From positions 1-38,396 of the forward strand of contig JAMPXH010000031.1 of NCBI GenBank assembly GCA_023701285.1: 38,396 nucleotides of DNA, written 5' to 3'. How positions within the stretch are numbered: position 1 is the stretch's first letter; the number at the start of each line of letters is the position of its first letter. The position numbers and the translations under genes were made by a program. Below, piece by piece: positions 7,386 to 14,896 of this stretch. The notes under the pieces were generated by a model that ran no database searches, was not told the origin of the DNA, and saw nothing but the letters and a program-made list of their open reading frames with translations. The DNA comes from Candidatus Didemnitutus sp. (GTDB taxonomy: Bacteria; Verrucomicrobiota; Verrucomicrobiia; Opitutales; Opitutaceae).

Positions 7386-8815
7386 ACGCGTGGCGCAGGC
7401 TGGCGGTCCTCGGGCTCGCGCTCGGGTGCGTGGCGGTGGCGCACGCGGCGCGCGTGGGCGACGTCGCCGCGACGGACTTGGGCGAACAGGTCGCGCGTTT
7501 CCTGAGCCTGCGCGATCCGGCGGTGCGCACCGCGGTGGCGGGCGCGGCGTTGCTCGGCGTGTGTTGCGGCGTGCTCGGCGGCTTCGTCGTCGTGCGCCGG
7601 ATGGCGTTGGTGGGCGATGCGCTGTCGCACGCGGTGCTGCCGGGCGTCGCGCTGGGTTTTCTTTGGAACCTGTCCAAGGATCCGCTGGCGATCTTCGTCG
7701 GCGCCACCGCGGCGGGCCTGCTGGGCACGGCGCTGGTGCGCGCAATCACGGCGACCACACGCCTGAAGGAGGACGCGGCACTGGGGCTCGTGCTGGCGTC
7801 GTTCTTCGCGGCCGGCGCCTGCCTCGTGACGATGATCCAGCGGCTGCCCACGGGCAACAAGAGCGGCATCGACAAGTTCCTCTTCGGCCAGGCGGCGGCG
7901 ATCAGCGGCGACGACCTCGTGCTCATGGGCGGGGTGGCCGTGCTCGTGCTCGGCTTGGTGGCGTGTTTCTACAAGGAACTTCTCGTCGTGAGTTTCGACG
8001 GGGCGTTCGCGCGGGCGAGCGGGCTGCCGGTGGCGTGGATCGACCGCGGGTTGATGCTGCTGCTCGCATTCTCCGTCGTGATCGCGCTGCAGGCGGTCGG
8101 TGCCGTGCTCGTGTCGGCCATGCTCATCACGCCGGCGGCGACCGCCTACCTGCTGACGGACCGTTTGCACCGGCTGCTGGCGTTGGCGGCGGTCTTCGGC
8201 GTCGTGGCGGGCGTGCTGGGGGCGTTTTTCTCCTTCCTCGGCCACAACCTGCCGACCGGGCCCTTCATCGTGCTGGCGTCGAGCGCGCTCTTCACGGGGG
8301 CGTTTTTCCTCGCGCCGCGGCACGGCGTGCTGGTGCGGTGGTGGCGGCGGCGCGACCGCACGGCGCGCACCCGGCGCGAGAACACGCTCAAGTCCATCTA
8401 CCGCGTGTGGGAGGAACGGGATTTCGCCGGCGAGGGCGTGACCTTCGCCGCCCTGGCCGAACGGCGCGGCGAGACGCTGGGCGAGGCGCAGGCGCAGGGG
8501 CGCGCGCTGGCCGGGCACGGCCTGGCGACGATCAGCGGCGACGTGGTGCATTTCACGCCCGAGGGCCGGCGGCGCGCGGCGGAGATCGTGCGCAATCACC
8601 GGCTCTGGGAACTCTATCTCACCGACTCGGCCAACATCGCGCCCGACCACGTGCACGAGGACGCGGAGAAGATCGAGCACGTGCTTGGTGAGGACGTCGT
8701 GCGCGAACTCGAGCGGCGTTTCCGTCACGCCGAGCGTGATCCGCACGGCCGCCGCATTCCGCGGGCGAGCGAGATCCATGGCGACAGTCCGTCGCCGGGA
8801 GGAAACGCCGGATGA
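7382..8815 (+). CDS. troC: Metal ABC permease fused to a C-terminal DtxR/MntR-like domain
   Basis: This 477-residue protein joins a TroC/ZnuB-family (ABC-3) permease, about residues 45-315, to a cytoplasmic tail of about 150 residues that resembles a DtxR-family metalloregulator. An extra N-terminal hydrophobic segment resembles a signal peptide. The permease part shows VRRMALVGDALSHAVLPGVA and LQAVGAVLVSAMLITPAAT. The tail has a winged-helix-like part (about 334-400) and the dimerisation/metal block NHRLWELYL plus VHEDAEKIEH. His406, Glu429, Glu432 and His433 line up by eye with MntR His77, Glu99, Glu102 and His103. The positions matching MntR Asp8 and Glu11 are Asn334 and Lys337, so the first helix lacks two ligands. 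The tail might sense cytoplasmic metal and gate transport, or bind DNA at the membrane; both are inference. Confidence 0.85.
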   Translation: MNAWRRLAVLGLALGCVAVAHAARVGDVAATDLGEQVARFLSLRDPAVRTAVAGAALLGVCCGVLGGFVVVRRMALVGDALSHAVLPGVALGFLWNLSKDPLAIFVGATAAGLLGTALVRAITATTRLKEDAALGLVLASFFAAGACLVTMIQRLPTGNKSGIDKFLFGQAAAISGDDLVLMGGVAVLVLGLVACFYKELLVVSFDGAFARASGLPVAWIDRGLMLLLAFSVVIALQAVGAVLVSAMLITPAATAYLLTDRLHRLLALAAVFGVVAGVLGAFFSFLGHNLPTGPFIVLASSALFTGAFFLAPRHGVLVRWWRRRDRTARTRRENTLKSIYRVWEERDFAGEGVTFAALAERRGETLGEAQAQGRALAGHGLATISGDVVHFTPEGRRRAAEIVRNHRLWELYLTDSANIAPDHVHEDAEKIEHVLGEDVVRELERRFRHAERDPHGRRIPRASEIHGDSPSPGGNAG

Positions 8816-9789
8816 GCGAGCTGATCCCCGCTTTCGACTGGCAGCGCGTGATGGTGGAACCCTGGACGGAGGGGCTCGGCACCTTCGGCTGGATCATGCT
8901 GATGGGCTTTCTGGCCACGGCGGCCTGCGGGCTGGTGGGCAATTACCTGCTGTTGCGCCGGCTCGCGCTGATGGGCGACGCGGTGAGCCACAGTGTGCTG
9001 CCGGGACTCGTGATCGCGTTCCTGCTCACCGGCAGCCGCGGCACGGGCCCGATGTTCCTCGGCGCGTTGATCGCGGGCGTCAGCGCGACGGTGTTGATCG
9101 AACTCATCCACACGCGCTCCCGCATCAAGCAGGACGCGGCCATGGGTGTGGCGTTCACCACGCTCTTCGCCGCGGGCGTGGTGCTCACGGCGCTTTATGC
9201 GGACACGATCGACCTCGACGTGGAGTGCGTGCTCTTCGGCGAGATTGCCTACGTGCCCTTCGACGAGATCGTGACGGCGGGCGGGCTCGTGCTCGGGCCG
9301 CTCTCGGTCGTGCGGATGGGCGCGGTGTTGCTGGCGGTCGTGGTTCTCATTGTCGCGTTCTACAAAGAACTCCTCGTGGCGAGCTTCGATGCCGGGCTGG
9401 CGCGCAATCTCGGCGTGAATCCCACCGCGGCGCACTTCGGGCTCATGGCGGTGCTTTCCGTGGTGGTGGTGAGTGCGTTCGAGGCGGTGGGCGCGATCCT
9501 CGTCATCGCGATGCTCATCCTGCCCGGGGCGACGGCGTCGCTGCTCGCGCACCGGCTGTCGCGCGTGCATCTGCTCACGGTGGCGCACGCGGCGCTGAGC
9601 GCGGTCGCGGGCGTGCACCTCGGCGTGTGGCTCGATTGCTCGATCGGTGCGGCGATGGTCGTCGCCGGCACGGGCTGGTTCGTGCTGGCGTGGGTCTTTG
9701 CCCCGCGCGACGGCTTGCTGGCGCAGGCCTGGCGCCGCGCCGGCGGCGCGGCCCGCTCAGAACAGCCGCGCGAACAGATCGCGGAATAG
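8812..9789 (+). CDS. troD: Metal ABC transporter permease, second subunit
   Basis: This 325-residue ABC-3 family permease is the paired partner of the fused permease before it. It contains eight or nine hydrophobic helices, the family block LLRRLALMGDAVSHSVLPGLV near residues 46-66, and FEAVGAILVIAMLILPGATASLLAHRLSR near residues 224-252. Unlike its partner it has no regulatory tail and ends soon after the last helix. The ATG at 8812 overlaps the previous stop by four bases. Its last 33 bases overlap, on the opposite strand, the 3' end of the purine permease gene (stop at 9757), so the two convergent transcripts share their ends. This is the last gene of the metal-uptake operon. Confidence 0.92.
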   Translation: MSELIPAFDWQRVMVEPWTEGLGTFGWIMLMGFLATAACGLVGNYLLLRRLALMGDAVSHSVLPGLVIAFLLTGSRGTGPMFLGALIAGVSATVLIELIHTRSRIKQDAAMGVAFTTLFAAGVVLTALYADTIDLDVECVLFGEIAYVPFDEIVTAGGLVLGPLSVVRMGAVLLAVVVLIVAFYKELLVASFDAGLARNLGVNPTAAHFGLMAVLSVVVVSAFEAVGAILVIAMLILPGATASLLAHRLSRVHLLTVAHAALSAVAGVHLGVWLDCSIGAAMVVAGTGWFVLAWVFAPRDGLLAQAWRRAGGAARSEQPREQIAE

Positions 9790-11091
9790 GTGCGCGCCGA
9801 AGATGGCCGCGAGCACGTAGATCAGCCAGGAGACTTGGCGGGCGCGGCCGGTGCAGAGCGAGACGACGGCGAAGGTCAGCAGGCCCAGGCCGATGCCCTC
9901 GGCGATGCTGAAGGTCAGCGGCGTCCCGAGGATGATGAGGAAGGCTGGCGCGACCTGGTGAAAGTCCTTCAGGTTCAGCTCGGCGACCGACTGGAACATG
10001 AAGATGCCGACGACGACCAGCGCGGGCGCCGTGGCGACGGCGGGCATGGCGAGGATCAGCGGCGTGAAGAACAGCGCGAGCAGGAACAGCACCGCGACCG
10101 TCACGCCCACGAGCCCGGTGCGTCCGCCGGCGGCGACGCCCGACGCGGACTCGACGTAGCTGACGACGTTCGACGTGCCGAAAAGCGAGGAGACGATCAC
10201 GCCGAGGGAGTCGGCGACGAGCGCCTTGCCGGCGCCGGGCAGGCGACCGTCGGCGTCGAGCAGGCCGGCGCGCTGGGCGACGCCCACGAGCGTGCCGATG
10301 TTGTCAAACAGAGCGATGAGCAGCAGCGTGAGAACGACCGTGGTGGCTTTGACGGGGTCTTGGGCGAAGTAATTGAAATTGAGCTGGAGGAAGGTGTCAC
10401 CCATCGAGGCGGGCCACGCGACGGCCTGCTCGGGCCAGTTCGTCAGGTGACCGCCCTGTCCGTCGGGGATGAAGAGTCCGGCCAGCGTCGTGAGCAGGAT
10501 CGAGAGGATGATCGCGCCCGGCACACCGCGCGTGACGAGGATGATGGTCAGCAGCAGGCCGCCGAAGAAGAGGAGCACGGCAGGCGAGCCGAGGTTGCCG
10601 TGCGTGACGAGGGTGTTGCTGTCGGCGACGATGAGGCCGCCGTTCTTCAGGCCGATGAAGGCGATGAAGAGCCCGACGCCGCAGGTGATCGCCATCTTCA
10701 GCTGATACGGGATGATGTTGATGATCTTCTCGCGGATGCCGGAGACGGAGAGGGCGAGGAAGGCGAAGCCGTTGATGAAGACGAGGCCGAGCGCGGATTG
10801 CCACGGCACGCCGAGCCCGAGGCAGACGGTGAACGAGAAATAGGCGTTGATCCCCATGCCCGGCGCGAGCGCGAGCGGGAAATTTGTGAACAGCGCCATG
10901 ATCAGCGTGCTGGCGGCGGCGGCGAGCGCGGTGACGGTGACGAGGCCCTCGCGCGGCATGCCGCCGGCGGCGAGGATCGCCGGGTTCACGGCGAGGATGT
11001 AGGCCATCGCGGCGAACGTCGTGAGGCCGGCCTGGATCTCGCGCACCGGAGTCGTGCCGTGGCGGTCGAGTTGGAAGAAGCGCGCGAGCAT
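9757..11091 (-). CDS. NCS2-family purine permease, AzgA/PbuG type
   Basis: This 444-residue inner-membrane protein is a proton-coupled nucleobase importer of the AzgA-like branch (hypoxanthine, guanine, adenine). Diagnostic segments are TTFAAMAYILAVNP in helix 1, FTNFPLALAPGMGINAYFS in helix 3, and ALFDNIGTLVGVAQRAGLLD followed by SLFGTSNVVSYVESASGVAAGGRTGL, the substrate-site region of this branch. It has about twelve to fourteen helices and matches the family in length. I use the ATG at 11091; a longer frame from 11238 adds a non-homologous Arg-rich tail. It is divergent from the amidohydrolase at 11149, leaving 57 bases between the starts. Purine specificity is inferred from the branch. 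Confidence 0.9.
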   Translation of the reverse strand: MLARFFQLDRHGTTPVREIQAGLTTFAAMAYILAVNPAILAAGGMPREGLVTVTALAAAASTLIMALFTNFPLALAPGMGINAYFSFTVCLGLGVPWQSALGLVFINGFAFLALSVSGIREKIINIIPYQLKMAITCGVGLFIAFIGLKNGGLIVADSNTLVTHGNLGSPAVLLFFGGLLLTIILVTRGVPGAIILSILLTTLAGLFIPDGQGGHLTNWPEQAVAWPASMGDTFLQLNFNYFAQDPVKATTVVLTLLLIALFDNIGTLVGVAQRAGLLDADGRLPGAGKALVADSLGVIVSSLFGTSNVVSYVESASGVAAGGRTGLVGVTVAVLFLLALFFTPLILAMPAVATAPALVVVGIFMFQSVAELNLKDFHQVAPAFLIILGTPLTFSIAEGIGLGLLTFAVVSLCTGRARQVSWLIYVLAAIFGAHLFRDLFARLF

Positions 11092-11148
11092 GGGAGAAAT
11101 TGGCTTTCGACAGTGCAGGTCCGCGGCTAGAGAACGAGCCGGATTTTC

Positions 11149-12018
11149 ATGCGCGCCCTCGACGCCCACGTGCACCTTTACCCCGCCGCGGTCAACCGCG
11201 ACCCGGCCGCGTGGGCGGCGGCAAACGGCGAGCCGCACTGGGCGACGCTGTGCACGCGGCGCCGCAAGGACGGGCGGCCGGTGCAGCTTTTCCCGAACGT
11301 GGACGAGCTACTGCGCACGATGGACGCCGCGGGCGTCGAGCGCAGCGTGTTGCTCGGCTGGTATTGGGAAACGCCTGCCGCCTGCGCGCAGCAAAACCGT
11401 TTCTACGCCGACTGTGTGCGGGCGCACCCGGACAGGTTGAGTGCGTTCGCCACGGTGCATCCGGCCGACGGGGCGGCGTTGGTGGAGGTGCACTGGGCGC
11501 GCGAACAGGGGTTTTGCGGGCTGGGGGAGCTGTCGCCGCACTCACTGGGAATCGCAGTGGGAGATCCGCGGTGGCGCGACGTGCTGGCGCTGGCCGGCGA
11601 ACTCGCGCTGCCGGTGAACCTGCACGTCACCGAACCAGAATCGCGGCCTTTCCCCGGGCGGGTCGAGACGCCGCTCGAGGATTTCGTGGCGCTGGCGCGC
11701 GATTTTCCCGGCACGCGGTTCATCCTCGCGCACTGGGGCGGCGGACTGGCGTTCCAGCCCCGGATGCGCGCGGCGGCGAATGTGTGGTTCGACACGGCGG
11801 CCTCGCCCTTGCTCTACGGGCCCGACGTGTGGGCTCGGGCGGTTGCGGCGGTGGGCGCGGAGCGGTTGCTCTTCGGGTCGGATTTCCCGCTGCGCCTCTA
11901 TCCGACGCAGGAGGAAGGCGATGGACTGGCGACGTTCGTCGCGGCGGCGGTGGCGAACCTGTCGCCGGAGACGCGGGACCGCGCCCTGCGCACGAATGCC
12001 GCCGCGTTGCTCTGCTGA
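11149..12018 (+). CDS. Amidohydrolase-2 family metal-dependent hydrolase or decarboxylase
   Basis: This 289-residue TIM-barrel enzyme belongs to the amidohydrolase superfamily (Amidohydro_2). The metal-site motif HVH is at residues 7-9, further candidate ligands are His159 (NLHVTEPE) and His195 (AHWGGG), and the catalytic Asp is Asp245 (LFGSDFP). There is no signal peptide, so it is cytoplasmic. The family includes lactonases, decarboxylases and amide or ester hydrolases, and the sequence does not settle the substrate. It is divergent from the purine permease and converges with the amidase gene, ending nine bases before it. A role in degrading an imported ring compound or amide is possible but inferred from location only. 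Confidence 0.78.
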   Translation: MRALDAHVHLYPAAVNRDPAAWAAANGEPHWATLCTRRRKDGRPVQLFPNVDELLRTMDAAGVERSVLLGWYWETPAACAQQNRFYADCVRAHPDRLSAFATVHPADGAALVEVHWAREQGFCGLGELSPHSLGIAVGDPRWRDVLALAGELALPVNLHVTEPESRPFPGRVETPLEDFVALARDFPGTRFILAHWGGGLAFQPRMRAAANVWFDTAASPLLYGPDVWARAVAAVGAERLLFGSDFPLRLYPTQEEGDGLATFVAAAVANLSPETRDRALRTNAAALLC

Positions 12019-12027
12019 ACCAACCGG

Positions 12028-13332
12028 TCAGCGCGCGGCCTGATTGAGCCACCAGGTGAAGACCGGGCTGTCCTCGCGGGCCGCCAGCACCTGCAACCCG
12101 GCCGTGAGTCCGCCGGGTAGGGCGACCGGCACGGTGAGACAGGGCAGGCCGGCCAGGCTGGCGGGAGTCGTGAAGGTGAGGATGGAGCGTCGCACCTCGG
12201 GCGTGCATTGGGCCTTCGTCAGCGCGGGCAAAGGCGCGCACGGCAGCACGAGGAAATCGTGTGTGGCGAAATACGCCGCGAAGCTCGCGCGGATTTGCCC
12301 GAACACGGCGCGCGCCGCCGCGAGGGTTTCCTCCGGGAGTTTGCCGGCGTCGGTGAAACGCTGCCAGATCGAGGGATCGTAGTGCTCGCGGTAGGGCGCG
12401 AGCCAGTTTTGGTGCACGTCGTGGGCTTCGCGCGTCACGGTCGCGGTGTAGGCGGCCACGGCCTCGCTCCAATCGGCCAGCAGGCCGCGTCGCGTCAGCT
12501 CATCCGCCGCGGGACAGAAGGCGGCGGCGTGCCGCGCGCAAGCTTCGTCGAGCACGGAATCGGCTGCGGGCAGGAGATCGGTGGCGCGCAGGAAAACGCC
12601 CCGCGGCGGGCGCGCCGGTGTCGGTCCGCCGCCGACCAGCGCAGCGAGCACGACCCGCATGTCGGCTGCGTCGCGAGTGAACCAGCCCGCGGTGTCGCAG
12701 GTGGGCGAGAGCGGCACCGCGTCGCGGATGAACGCATGCCCCGGAACGCCGCGAAAGCCATGGACGCCGCAGAACGCGGCGGGCACGCGCACGGAGCCGC
12801 CGGTGTCGGTGCCGATCGCCAACGGCACGACGCCGGCCGCCACGAGGGCGGCCGAGCCGCTGCTCGAGCCACCGGCGAGGCGGTCGGGGAAATGCGGATG
12901 CGGGCAGTCGCCGAAAGTGCGGTTCTCGCCGGTGAGGCCAGCCGCGAATTCGACGAGGTGCGTCTTGCCGGCGCAGGCCGCGCCTACTTCGCGCAGCCGG
13001 CGCACCAGCGTGGAGTCGCCCGGCGTGGGGCGCGCCCGGTCGAGGAAGGCGGAACCGGCGCGCGTCGGGACGCCGGCGACATCGAAGAGATCCTTCACCA
13101 GGCAAGGCACGCCGTGCAGCGGCTGCGCCGGGTCGGTGGCGGCCAGTTCTTCCGCGAGTTCGCGCTCCGGGCGGAGCCACGCCAGCGCGGCGGAGCGCAG
13201 GGCGGCGGGCAGGGCGCCGACCCGCGCGTGCACCTCGCGCGCGGCGGCGGTGGATGACAAGGATTGCCAGGCCGCGAGGGGCAAAGGAACTGGCGTTTTG
13301 ACAGCGTTCGTGTCCACTTGCGCGCGATTCAT
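12028..13332 (-). CDS. Amidase-signature family hydrolase
   Basis: This 434-residue enzyme carries the complete Ser-cisSer-Lys triad of the amidase signature family: Lys80 in CLVKDLFD, cis-Ser156 in GGSSSGSAALVAAG, and nucleophile Ser180 in TDTGGSVRVPAAFCG. The 24-residue spacing between the two serines is the same as in FAAH. It hydrolyses a carboxamide, and without a signal peptide it should be cytoplasmic. GatA function is unlikely because no gatB or gatC is nearby and the C-terminus is that of stand-alone amidases. The ATG at 13332 shares the four bases CATG with the divergent ABC ATPase start at 13331, so one of the two starts may be internal; GTG and TTG alternatives exist a little downstream. 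Pairing with the transporter suggests it acts on the imported compound, which is inference. Confidence 0.85.
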   Translation of the reverse strand: MNRAQVDTNAVKTPVPLPLAAWQSLSSTAAAREVHARVGALPAALRSAALAWLRPERELAEELAATDPAQPLHGVPCLVKDLFDVAGVPTRAGSAFLDRARPTPGDSTLVRRLREVGAACAGKTHLVEFAAGLTGENRTFGDCPHPHFPDRLAGGSSSGSAALVAAGVVPLAIGTDTGGSVRVPAAFCGVHGFRGVPGHAFIRDAVPLSPTCDTAGWFTRDAADMRVVLAALVGGGPTPARPPRGVFLRATDLLPAADSVLDEACARHAAAFCPAADELTRRGLLADWSEAVAAYTATVTREAHDVHQNWLAPYREHYDPSIWQRFTDAGKLPEETLAAARAVFGQIRASFAAYFATHDFLVLPCAPLPALTKAQCTPEVRRSILTFTTPASLAGLPCLTVPVALPGGLTAGLQVLAAREDSPVFTWWLNQAAR

Positions 13333-14104
13333 GGACGCAGCCACGCCCATCGTCAAACTCCACCACGTCCGCAAGCGCTATGGCGACGGGCCCGTGGTGC
13401 TGGACGGGGTCGATCTGGCGGTGCGGCCGCGCGATTTCGTGAGCCTGATCGGCCCGAGCGGCTGCGGCAAATCGACGGTGCTCAAACTCATCTCCGGCCT
13501 CAGTCCGTGGACCGAGGGCGAGGTCACCGTGCTCGGCCGGGCGCCGCGGCAGGCGCGCGACCGGCAGGCGTTCATCTTCCAGGATGCGACGTTGCTGCCG
13601 TGGCTGACGGCGCGGCGCAACGTCGAGGTGCCGCTGCGCCTGCGCGGCGTCGCGGCGGCGGAGCGGGCGGAGAAGGCGCGCGGCTGGCTCGACCGCGTGG
13701 GGCTCGCGGCGGTGGCGGACTATTATCCGCGGCAACTTTCGGGCGGCATGAAGATGCGCGTCTCGATCGCGCGGGCGCTGACGCTCGCGCCCGAACTGCT
13801 GTTGCTCGACGAACCCTTCGGTGCGCTCGACGAGATGACGCGCCAGCGCCTGAACGAGTTGCTGCTGGCGCTGCGCGAGCAGGCGGCGTTCGCCGGGGTG
13901 TTCGTGACGCATTCGGTCGCGGAGGCGGTGTTCCTCTCCAATCGCATCGTCGTGATGGCGGCTAATCCCGGGCGGCTGCACGCCGAGATCGCGGTGGATT
14001 TCCCGTATCCGCGGCGCGCGGAGTTGCGCGAGCGGCCGGAGTTCCAGGCGAAGGTGAACGAGGTGTCGCGGCTGCTGCACGCGGTGGAGGAAGGCGCGCG
14101 ATGA
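13331..14104 (+). CDS. ABC transporter ATPase, SsuB/ThiZ/TauB type
   Basis: This 257-residue ATPase of the nitrate/sulfonate/pyrimidine-precursor importer family has Walker A GPSGCGKST (41-49), Q-loop FIFQDATLLPWLTARRNVEVPL, signature LSGGM (136-140), Walker B LLLLDEPFGALDE (about 157-169) and the switch His in FVTHSVAEAVFLSNRI. The FQDATLLPW and VAEAVFLS blocks are typical of the SsuB/TauB/ThiZ branch. It is the first gene of a three-gene transporter operon; its stop overlaps the permease ATG at 14101. A perfect TTGACA hexamer at 13298-13303 lies upstream, but no matching -10 is found at normal spacing. Confidence 0.92.
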   Translation: MDAATPIVKLHHVRKRYGDGPVVLDGVDLAVRPRDFVSLIGPSGCGKSTVLKLISGLSPWTEGEVTVLGRAPRQARDRQAFIFQDATLLPWLTARRNVEVPLRLRGVAAAERAEKARGWLDRVGLAAVADYYPRQLSGGMKMRVSIARALTLAPELLLLDEPFGALDEMTRQRLNELLLALREQAAFAGVFVTHSVAEAVFLSNRIVVMAANPGRLHAEIAVDFPYPRRAELRERPEFQAKVNEVSRLLHAVEEGAR

Positions 14105-14895
14105 AGAAGACTCCGGCCTGGCTGCTGTGGACGTTGCCGCTGGTGAGCGGCGTGGCGTTCGTCGCGCTCTGGTATGCGGTGCGGGCGTGGTCCGGGTTGC
14201 AGAGTTGGATCCTGCCGGCGCCTCTGGAAATCTTCGCGGCGGCGTGGCACGAGCGGGCGCGTCTGCTCTCCGCCGTCGGCAGCACCGCGCTCGGTGCGCT
14301 GGCGGGTTTCGCGCTGGCGGCGACGGGCGGGCTGGCCACGGCGCTGCTGCTCGGAGTGTCGCGCGCGCTGCACGCGAGCCTTTATCCGTGGCTGCTGATG
14401 TTGCAGATGACGCCGGTGATCGTGCTCACGCCGATCATCGTGTTGTGGGCCGGGCCGGGGTTCCCGGGCATCATCACCATCACCTGGCTGATCAGTTTCT
14501 TCCCCATCGTGGCGAACACGACGCAGGGGCTGCTTTCGACGGATCTGAACCACGTCGCGCTCTTCCGCATGTGCAACGCGAGCCGCTGGCAGGAGCTGCT
14601 GCTGCTGCGCGTGCCGTCGGCGCTGCCGTATTACCTCGCCGGGTTGCGCATCGCCGCGACGCTGGCGCCGATCGGCGCGATTTTCGGCGAATACATGGTG
14701 GGCAACGCCTCCGGCGGCTCGGGCGGCCTCGGCTTCCTCGTCTACAGCTACAACACGCAGATCAAGATCCCTGCGCTGTTCGCCACCGCGCTGACGAGCT
14801 GCCTGCTCGGCTTCGTGTTCGTGGCAGCGGTCGCATTTCTGAATTGGGCCGTGCTGCGCAAGTGGCATGATTCCTTCGAACGCAACGATCACTGA
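14101..14895 (+). CDS. ABC transporter permease, SsuC/ThiX type
   Basis: This 264-residue MetI-like permease has six predicted helices. It contains the segment LLMLQMTPVIVLTPIIVLWAG, equivalent to the conserved PxxAxxPLxxxWFG region of SsuC/TauC/ThiX, and an EAA-like loop around LFRMCNASRWQELLLLRVPSALPYYLAGLR. It forms the membrane channel with the ATPase encoded immediately upstream (four-base overlap) and receives ligand from the lipoprotein encoded two bases downstream. Cargo follows the binding protein: an amino-pyrimidine-like or other small organic compound. Confidence 0.9.
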   Translation: MKKTPAWLLWTLPLVSGVAFVALWYAVRAWSGLQSWILPAPLEIFAAAWHERARLLSAVGSTALGALAGFALAATGGLATALLLGVSRALHASLYPWLLMLQMTPVIVLTPIIVLWAGPGFPGIITITWLISFFPIVANTTQGLLSTDLNHVALFRMCNASRWQELLLLRVPSALPYYLAGLRIAATLAPIGAIFGEYMVGNASGGSGGLGFLVYSYNTQIKIPALFATALTSCLLGFVFVAAVAFLNWAVLRKWHDSFERNDH

Positions 14896-14896
14896 C

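Noticed and set aside
11092-11148. Purine riboswitch before the purine permease or amidohydrolase
   Set aside because: Only 57 bases separate the two divergent starts, too short for the aptamer plus an expression platform, and no conserved core is seen.
13298-13330. Complete sigma-70 promoter for the NMT1-type transporter
   Set aside because: TTGACA at 13298-13303 is perfect, but no acceptable -10 is found 16-18 bases downstream, so only the hexamer can be stated.
13255-13330. TPP riboswitch before the NMT1/THI5-type transporter
   Set aside because: The region is short and inside the divergent amidase gene, and I see no THI-box sequences. Thiamine control is not supported.
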